DNA of 18,527 nt, from NCBI GenBank assembly GCA_964398885.1, contig CAYNOU010000055.1, forward strand, positions 1 through 18,527, read 5' to 3'. This document shows, in pieces, positions 13,765-18,527 of the stretch. A program made the translations under genes and the position numbers. The notes beneath the pieces are model-generated. The model was not told the DNA's origin and made no database searches. It was given only the letters and a program-made list of their open reading frames with translations. Each line of letters starts with the position of its first letter. Within the stretch, counting starts at the first letter, position 1. Source of the stretch: JAGMCF01 sp964398885. GTDB taxonomy: Bacteria > Cloacimonadota > Cloacimonadia > JGIOTU-2.

Positions 13765-13770
13765 TGTTCT

Positions 13771-13846
13771 GATATATGAAAGTTATCACCAGTTTTACAG
13801 TTTTTAATCTTTTAGCGATTCTTTGTGTCCTTCGTGGCTTATATCA
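13771..13846. repeat. direct repeat, copy B (ends the GxxExxY gene)
   Basis: Matches 14308-14393. Shared core strings include AGTTATCACCA, AATCTTTTAGCGATTCTT and GTCCTTCGTGGCTTATATCA. It covers the stop codon and last dozen codons of the GxxExxY gene at 13804 and its downstream flank. Confidence 0.85.
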
Positions 13847-14247
13847 TCCTTTTTGTTTTCAATAAATGTTCTGATATACCTTTTCCATTCCAATTTTCCA
13901 TGACTACCAAAATTAATTAATATTCCAACTTTTATTCCTGTTGCCTTTAAATAATTTATTATCTGAGCTTCTTCTACTTTTGTTAATTTAGGGATACACT
14001 TAAATTCAACTATGATTTTGCCATATCCAATGTAATCAGCTATAAACTCTTTTTTTAATTTTTGGTTTTTATAGTAAACAGATATCTTAACTTGCGTTTC
14101 ATATGGTATCTGTCTTTTGCTTGATTCAATTACCATTGCTTCTTCATAGACTGATTCTAAGAATCCCTGACCAAGTTCTTTATGTATTTCAATTGCAGCA
14201 CCTATTATTCTGTAGACTTCTTTCGCATATAACAAATCTTCGTTCAT
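13804..14247 (-). CDS. GxxExxY protein (PD-(D/E)XK-like)
   Basis: 147 residues. The naming motif is GFLESVY (28-34) after HKELGQG. Nuclease-like core residues are Asp71 (IADY), Glu81-Phe-Lys83 (IVEFK), Gln95 and Tyr99. The family C-terminal motif is ILINFG. The final residues (ISHEGHKESLKD) are encoded by the direct repeat at 13771-13846, so they are an added tail. The ribosome site AAAGG also lies in a repeat copy just upstream (14251-14286), so the gene's start and end signals come from repeats. It separates hdrB from hdrA. The family's role is unknown; the arrangement suggests a mobile or passenger cassette. Confidence 0.9.
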   Translation of the reverse strand: MNEDLLYAKEVYRIIGAAIEIHKELGQGFLESVYEEAMVIESSKRQIPYETQVKISVYYKNQKLKKEFIADYIGYGKIIVEFKCIPKLTKVEEAQIINYLKATGIKVGILINFGSHGKLEWKRYIRTFIENKKDDISHEGHKESLKD

Positions 14248-14250
14248 TTT

Positions 14251-14286
14251 TTTAGCCTTTCTTCGCGTCCTTCCTTGCTTACATCA
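14251..14286. repeat. short third copy of the 'cttcgcgtccttc' repeat
   Basis: TTTAGCC, CTTCGCGTCCTTC and GCTTACATCA appear in the same order as TTTAGCG, CTTCGCGTCCTTC and GCTTATATCA in 14308-14393. It abuts the start of the GxxExxY gene and supplies its ribosome-binding region. Confidence 0.7.
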
Positions 14287-14307
14287 AATTTTTTTAATAA
14301 TGGTTTT

Positions 14308-14393
14308 GATATATTGGAGCAAGGAGTTATCACCAATTTGACAGTTTCTTTTAATCTTTTAGCGATTCTTCGCGTCCTTCGTGGCTTATATCA
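14308..14393. repeat. direct repeat, copy A (overlaps the hdrB stop)
   Basis: Direct partner of 13771-13846. Its right end (GCTTATATCA, plus strand) contains the hdrB stop codon at 14386-14388. The pair brackets the GxxExxY gene, consistent with a cassette inserted downstream of hdrB. Confidence 0.85.
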
Positions 14394-15264
14394 AACTTTT
14401 TTCTTTTAATAATAGTTCTGGATTAACATAATGTAATTTCGTCCAATTTTTATCCCAGCCACAGCCTAATGCGATAGACATAAGTTCAGTAAAATAATAG
14501 ACTGGCATTTGTTCAAATTCTACAAATTCTTTTGCGGTTTCTTTCTGCCCTTGGTCAAGATTAAAAGCACATAATGGGCAAGATGTAACTATTGCTTCAC
14601 ATCCAGCTCTTCTGGCAGAGTTGATTATCTCATAAGTACGTTTAGCTGTAACATCTTTTTTTGTTACAGTTTGATAAGCACCACAGCATTCCAGGCGATA
14701 TGGAAATTCAATACTATCTGCGCCTAATGATGTAAGCAAGTCCTCAATAATGCTTGGGTCTTCAAAGTCATCTATTGCAAATTTTTTTGGTCTTACGAGA
14801 AAACATCCATAATATCCACCAATTTTTAGTGATGCTAACGGCTTTTTGACTTTCTCTTTTATTGCATCAAAAGTTACTCTATCACGAAGAATACTTAGAA
14901 GATGATGAATATCAACTGTTCCTTTATAACGAATGTTTTCTTTATACATCAAATCATTAACCTTGTTTAGATTTTCTTCATCTTCAGTAATGAATTGTTT
15001 TGCTCTTTTCAAAGTATTGTAGCACATACTGCAAAGGATTATCAATTCATTTAGATTCTGTTCTTCAGCTCGCAGCAAATTGCGAACTGCACCTAATTGG
15101 AGCATCAGGTCATCACTTGTCATTGAGAAAACTGTCCCGCAGCAGACCCAATTTTTCATTTCTTGAAGAGGATAGCCCAATGTTTCCATTATTTTAAGAG
15201 CTGATTCTTCAAAATTTTTAGCGTTAGATTTTAATGTACAACCTGGATAATAAGGTAGATTCAT
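14386..15264 (-). CDS. hdrB: HdrB, heterodisulfide-reductase-like catalytic subunit
   Basis: 292 residues with two CCG domains, each able to hold a non-cubane [4Fe-4S] cluster. In methanogens this subunit reduces the CoM-CoB heterodisulfide; the substrate in bacteria is generally unknown. The first set is Cys9, Cys41-Cys42, Cys78 and Cys81; the second is Cys154, Cys193-Cys194, Cys229 and Cys232. Both sets are complete, so the twin-cluster active site should form. GAGG lies about 8 nt before the ATG. It is 36 bp after hdrC, the normal partner order. The stop codon falls within a repeat, so the last residues may be altered. Confidence 0.96.
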   Translation of the reverse strand: MNLPYYPGCTLKSNAKNFEESALKIMETLGYPLQEMKNWVCCGTVFSMTSDDLMLQLGAVRNLLRAEEQNLNELIILCSMCYNTLKRAKQFITEDEENLNKVNDLMYKENIRYKGTVDIHHLLSILRDRVTFDAIKEKVKKPLASLKIGGYYGCFLVRPKKFAIDDFEDPSIIEDLLTSLGADSIEFPYRLECCGAYQTVTKKDVTAKRTYEIINSARRAGCEAIVTSCPLCAFNLDQGQKETAKEFVEFEQMPVYYFTELMSIALGCGWDKNWTKLHYVNPELLLKEKSLI

Positions 15265-15300
15265 AAGTTTTTCCTCACATTATTTTGATTTCTCATTTTT

Positions 15301-15708
15301 TTACCCTGTCAATTTTCTAAATGCACCAACTAATGCAATCGGAGGCAGTTCTTTCAGGTCTTTCTCATCAATCTCATCAGGATTTAATGGTGCTATTCTT
15401 TTTCTCAGGTTTATTGCTCGGAAAGCTTCCATAACTTTTGCAACATCTATTCCTTTTGGACATCTGGTTGAACATTGCAGACAAGCGGAGCATATCCATA
15501 TTGTTTCACAGTTTAAGATTTCCTCAGTTGCTCCTAACTGAGCAAGACGTATAACTTGATGTGGAGCAATATCCATATAATCAACAACAGGACAACCTGA
15601 CGAGCAGTTTCCACATTGATAACAATCAAACACATTTTGTCCGGATATTTCCTCAACCTTTTCCGTTATATCATTTTTCATATTTTTTCTTGTAATTTTA
15701 TATGCCAT
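15301..15708 (-). CDS. hdrC: HdrC, ferredoxin-like subunit
   Basis: 135 residues with two [4Fe-4S] motifs: Cys29, 32, 35, 39 (CYQCGNCSSGCP) and Cys73, 76, 79, 83 (CSACLQCSTRCP). HdrC carries electrons from HdrA to HdrB. No membrane segments are seen, so this is the cytoplasmic HdrC, not the HdrE-linked form. The ATG lies 2 bp after the korC stop with AGGGAAT upstream, so translation of hdrC is probably coupled to korC. An internal Met at residue 10 is a possible alternative start. Confidence 0.95.
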   Translation of the reverse strand: MAYKITRKNMKNDITEKVEEISGQNVFDCYQCGNCSSGCPVVDYMDIAPHQVIRLAQLGATEEILNCETIWICSACLQCSTRCPKGIDVAKVMEAFRAINLRKRIAPLNPDEIDEKDLKELPPIALVGAFRKLTG

Positions 15709-15710
15709 AG

Positions 15711-16247
15711 TTAATTCCCTCTATATTCCAATCCAATCTGAAATGCTTTTAAATTCAAATCAACAAATTTTTTTGGAACAGATTCTTTTATAGATTCTTT
15801 CATAGCTTCAGGTGAAGTGATTTCAGCTTGAGCAGTTGCAAAGCCAAGCATCACAATGTTAGCCACGATAGTTTTGCCTAAATTTTCTGCTATTCTTGTG
15901 GCGGGTATTGGTTTTGGTATTACATTTGTATTAGATTTAAGATGTGTGACTAAATCTGAGTCATAAAGTAAAATTCCATCTTTTTTTAAAATTGGGAAGA
16001 ATGTATCATATCCTTCTTGGGATAAAGCAATTAATACATCTGCGGTATCTACAAGCGGATAGTCAATTTCATAAGAAGATATAACCACTTGAGAACTACA
16101 AGCACCACCTCTTGCCTCGGGTCCATAGGCTTGTGTCATAGAAGCATGCTTACCATCATAGATTGAAGCAGCCTTACCGATGATATATGCAGAAAGAATA
16201 ATACCTTGTCCACCAAAGCCAGATATTTTCACTTTAACTTCATTCAT
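15711..16247 (-). CDS. korC: 2-oxoacid:ferredoxin oxidoreductase gamma subunit
   Basis: 178 residues, full length for the separate gamma subunit. The N-terminal GFGGQG (10-15) and the YGPEARGGA motif are characteristic. In these enzymes the gamma domain takes part in CoA-dependent chemistry and complex assembly. GGAG lies about 8 nt before the ATG. Upstream korB ends 46 bp away; downstream hdrC begins 2 bp after the stop. Confidence 0.95.
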   Translation of the reverse strand: MNEVKVKISGFGGQGIILSAYIIGKAASIYDGKHASMTQAYGPEARGGACSSQVVISSYEIDYPLVDTADVLIALSQEGYDTFFPILKKDGILLYDSDLVTHLKSNTNVIPKPIPATRIAENLGKTIVANIVMLGFATAQAEITSPEAMKESIKESVPKKFVDLNLKAFQIGLEYRGN

Positions 16248-16293
16248 AAGTTACTCCATGATAAAAAATAACTTTATCTATTTTTTACAATTT

Positions 16294-17178
16294 CTAATGA
16301 AACTTCACATCTTCATATTCTAAAGTCTTTTTTACTTTACTTTCAATGCCTGTTTGGACATTTTCCCAGAATGTTGGCTTATCTTCATTAACAAAGACTC
16401 CGCAGACAATCTCGCCATCCATATCTATTGGAATTTTCTGAGGATCAGCTGAATGGTCAATAATTGAGCGGCGCCCGAATTCTTGAAGTAAATCAAGTCC
16501 GGTCCCTCCTCTGTTTTTTCTTGCAAATACCGTTGCACAAGGTGATACAATTTCAATAAAACAAAACCCTTTCTTGTTTGCAGCTTCGGCGATAGAATCC
16601 GTTAATCTTCTTAGATGCAATGCTGTCCATCTAGCAACATAAGCTGCGCCAGCCGCTGCGGCAACACCTACAAGATTAAATGGCTGCTCATAATTCCCAT
16701 AAGGAGCAGTGGAACTGTAAGCACCCAGAGGGGTGGTGGGTGCATTCTGTCCACCAGTCATTCCATAAATGAAATTATTTACACAAATAACATTTATATC
16801 TACATTCCTCCTTGCAGCGTGAATGAGATGATTTCCACCAATTGCAAAAAGGTCACCATCTCCGGAAAAAACAACAACGGTTAAATCTCTGTTAGCTAAT
16901 TTCAAACCAGTAGCAAAAGGGATGGCTCTGCCGTGAGTAGTGTGATAGGAATCAAGTTTAATATAACCGGCCATTCTGCCTGTACAACCAATTCCAGAAA
17001 CAACAGCAACTTTATTAAAGTTAAGATTAGCTTTTTTTATGCCTTCCACAAAAGCAGAGAGGCAGGAACCCAATCCACATCCAGGACACCAAATATGTGG
17101 CATTCTATCCATTCTAAGTAGATCTTCCATTGGATGATGCAGATTTTCATTTATCTCTTGAACATTTTTACTATTCAT
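16294..17178 (-). CDS. korB: 2-oxoacid:ferredoxin oxidoreductase beta subunit (TPP-binding)
   Basis: 294 residues. It binds thiamine diphosphate and a [4Fe-4S] cluster at the active site. Cluster ligands: Cys31 and Cys34 (WCPGCG), Cys65 (GIGCTGRM) and Cys214 (SPCATVF). The TPP/Mg motif runs from GDGDLFAIGGNH (107) to NN (134-135). The cluster positions fit 2-oxoglutarate-type beta subunits. The ATG at 17178 has GAGGTGG upstream and overlaps the end of korA by 8 bp. A frame extending to 17295 lies entirely inside korA and is rejected as start. 2-Oxoglutarate is the likely substrate by KorDABC order and sequence feel; branched-chain 2-oxoacids or pyruvate are alternatives. Confidence 0.95.
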   Translation of the reverse strand: MNSKNVQEINENLHHPMEDLLRMDRMPHIWCPGCGLGSCLSAFVEGIKKANLNFNKVAVVSGIGCTGRMAGYIKLDSYHTTHGRAIPFATGLKLANRDLTVVVFSGDGDLFAIGGNHLIHAARRNVDINVICVNNFIYGMTGGQNAPTTPLGAYSSTAPYGNYEQPFNLVGVAAAAGAAYVARWTALHLRRLTDSIAEAANKKGFCFIEIVSPCATVFARKNRGGTGLDLLQEFGRRSIIDHSADPQKIPIDMDGEIVCGVFVNEDKPTFWENVQTGIESKVKKTLEYEDVKFH

Positions 17179-18325
17179 AAGCCACCTCTTCAATTGCTTT
17201 GACAATATCATTAAAATTATGAATGCCACCACCAGCATGCGTAACCGACTTTGTAATAGCATATTTTGATGCACAACGTTCAACTTCAAGAACAATCTGT
17301 CCTAAATTTATCTCTGGCACAACAAAGCCTTTTACTTTTTGGGATAATTCCCTTATCCTTTTTTCAGGGAATGGCCAGACTGTTATTAGTCGCAATAATC
17401 CAACTTTTATACCTTTCTTTTTTGCCATTTTAATAGCCGGGATAACTGTTCGTGCAGTGATTCCATACGCAACAACAATCACATCAGCGTCATCAATATC
17501 TCGTTCTTCAAGCATAATAATTTCATCTGAATGTTTTCTTATCTTTTCAACCAGTCTGGTTACGCATTTTTTTTGGCATTCTTCTGTCATAACAGGATAG
17601 CCTCGTTCATCATGCGTAAGTCCAGTTGTATGATAGCGATATCCATCCCCGGCTTTTGCAAATTCAGGAATCAAATCACTTCCAACCTCATAGGGTAGGT
17701 AATCTTCTGGTTTTTTTTGAGTATATTTTCTTTCAACTGTTTCAATTTCTTCTATAGGTGGGATTACTACTTTTTCAGTCATATGACCCACAATTGCATC
17801 AGACAATATAAAAACTGGCAGGCGATACTTCTCGGCATAGTTGAATGCAACGATAGTTAAGTCAAAAAATTCTTGTGGAGATTTTGGGCAAAGTGAGATA
17901 CTTCCATAATCACCGTGAGAGCCCCAACGAGCCTGCATCATATCTGACTGTCCCCAGGATGTAGGAAGACCGGTAGAAGGCGAGCCTCGCTGAACATTTA
18001 CCACTACACAAGGGGATTCCATCATCATACCAAGTCCGATGTTTTCTAACATAAGAGAAACTCCAGGTCCAGAAGTAGCAGTCATTGATTTAGCTCCAGC
18101 CCATGAGGCGCCAAGGATGCCAGCCATAGATGCAATCTCATCTTCAAATTGAATAAAAACACCATTCAATAAAGGGAGACGGTATGCCATTCGTTCAGCA
18201 ATTTCAGAAGCAGGGGTAATAGGATATCCTCCAAAAAAGCGACAACCTACAGAAAGCGCTCCCTCTGCACAAGCAATATCACCCTGCATAAAAAATTCAC
18301 CATGTAATTTACTTTTTTTGAACAT
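17171..18325 (-). CDS. korA: 2-oxoacid:ferredoxin oxidoreductase alpha subunit
   Basis: 384 residues. It carries the pyrimidine-binding side of the TPP site and the transketolase C-terminal-like domain. Typical motifs are GYPITPASEIAE near residue 35, TSGPGVSLMLENIG, and RGSPSTGLPTSWGQSD. With korB, korC and korD it would catalyse ferredoxin-dependent interconversion of 2-oxoglutarate with succinyl-CoA and CO2. I start at the ATG at 18325, just after AAGGAGG; the start lies inside the end of the upstream ferredoxin gene (17-bp overlap), implying coupling. The longer frame to 18355 would bury the ribosome site. Confidence 0.95.
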   Translation of the reverse strand: MFKKSKLHGEFFMQGDIACAEGALSVGCRFFGGYPITPASEIAERMAYRLPLLNGVFIQFEDEIASMAGILGASWAGAKSMTATSGPGVSLMLENIGLGMMMESPCVVVNVQRGSPSTGLPTSWGQSDMMQARWGSHGDYGSISLCPKSPQEFFDLTIVAFNYAEKYRLPVFILSDAIVGHMTEKVVIPPIEEIETVERKYTQKKPEDYLPYEVGSDLIPEFAKAGDGYRYHTTGLTHDERGYPVMTEECQKKCVTRLVEKIRKHSDEIIMLEERDIDDADVIVVAYGITARTVIPAIKMAKKKGIKVGLLRLITVWPFPEKRIRELSQKVKGFVVPEINLGQIVLEVERCASKYAITKSVTHAGGGIHNFNDIVKAIEEVAYE

Positions 18326-18527
18326 TCTCCTCCTTTTCAGTAACAAAAATTGCAAAGTCAGGGCAGATTAGTTCGCAAAGGCCACAAAAGGTACACATAT
18401 CAGGTTTTGCAACTTTTGGTGGATGATATCCTTTTTCATTAAACTCTTCAGAGACTTCTAATACCTCTCTTGGGCAATATTCAATACAAAAATTACAGCC
18501 TTTGCATCTTTCCTTGATTATATGAAT
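18309..18527 (-). CDS. korD: 2-oxoacid:ferredoxin oxidoreductase delta (ferredoxin) subunit, 5' end outside window
   Basis: The last 72 codons are visible and the gene runs off the right edge. Two full [4Fe-4S] motifs are present: CKGCNFCIEYCP near the edge and CTFCGLCELICP about 30 residues later. The frame ends NVQKK at TAA 18309-18311, 17 bp inside korA. It is the usual first gene of korDABC and hands electrons to or from free ferredoxin. The start and any promoter are beyond the window. Confidence 0.9.
   Translation of the reverse strand: MHIIKERCKGCNFCIEYCPREVLEVSEEFNEKGYHPPKVAKPDMCTFCGLCELICPDFAIFVTEKEENVQKK

Noticed and set aside
1054..15708. Methanogenic archaeal origin, suggested by mvh and hdr genes
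   Set aside because: The tRNA encodes CCA, Shine-Dalgarno sites are bacterial in style, and no F420, CoM or methanogenesis genes are present; these modules are also common in anaerobic bacteria.
17179..17295. 39-codon N-terminal extension of korB with a hydrophobic stretch
   Set aside because: It lies entirely within korA in another frame. The ATG at 17178 has a good ribosome site and gives the normal family N terminus.

Overview
The window looks like chromosome of an anaerobic, AT-rich, uncultivated-type bacterium. Bacterial origin is suggested by Shine-Dalgarno sites before most genes, a tRNA-Ala gene that encodes its own CCA, and abundant short palindromic and 'cacgaa/aacac' type interspersed repeats. 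The phylum cannot be fixed from this sequence alone.

Every gene lies on the minus strand, so transcription runs from the right end to the left. In that order the window holds: korD (cut by the window end), korA, korB and korC, a 2-oxoacid (probably 2-oxoglutarate):ferredoxin oxidoreductase; hdrC and hdrB; a GxxExxY gene; two tandem hdrA genes, the first carrying a fused and degenerate MvhD domain; mvhD; a second GxxExxY gene; a soluble fumarate reductase/succinate dehydrogenase-like pair (iron-sulfur subunit, then flavoprotein); a wrecked third GxxExxY gene; mvhG; two overlapping HEAT-repeat genes; mvhA; a hydrogenase maturation protease; and tRNA-Ala(GGC).

The core encodes all parts of an MvhADG-HdrABC complex (group 3c-like [NiFe] hydrogenase plus flavin-based electron-bifurcating heterodisulfide-reductase-like module). 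Woven into the same gene string are a fumarate-reductase-like FAD/Fe-S pair without a membrane anchor and a ferredoxin-dependent 2-oxoacid oxidoreductase. My inference is that H2 oxidation is bifurcated between ferredoxin, usable by the Kor enzyme for reductive carboxylation, and a higher-potential acceptor, either a disulfide at HdrB or fumarate at the FrdA-like protein. Co-location supports this, but no biochemistry is visible in sequence.

Two things interrupt the string. Three GxxExxY genes (two intact, one pseudogene) each sit between operon genes and are bordered by repeats; some repeats have been read into the ends of neighbouring proteins (MvhD and one GxxExxY protein). Palindromic REP-like elements built on a cccgat/atcggg stem occur near 1-206, 995-1024 and 4047-4075. 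No transposase, integrase, CRISPR array or rRNA was seen.
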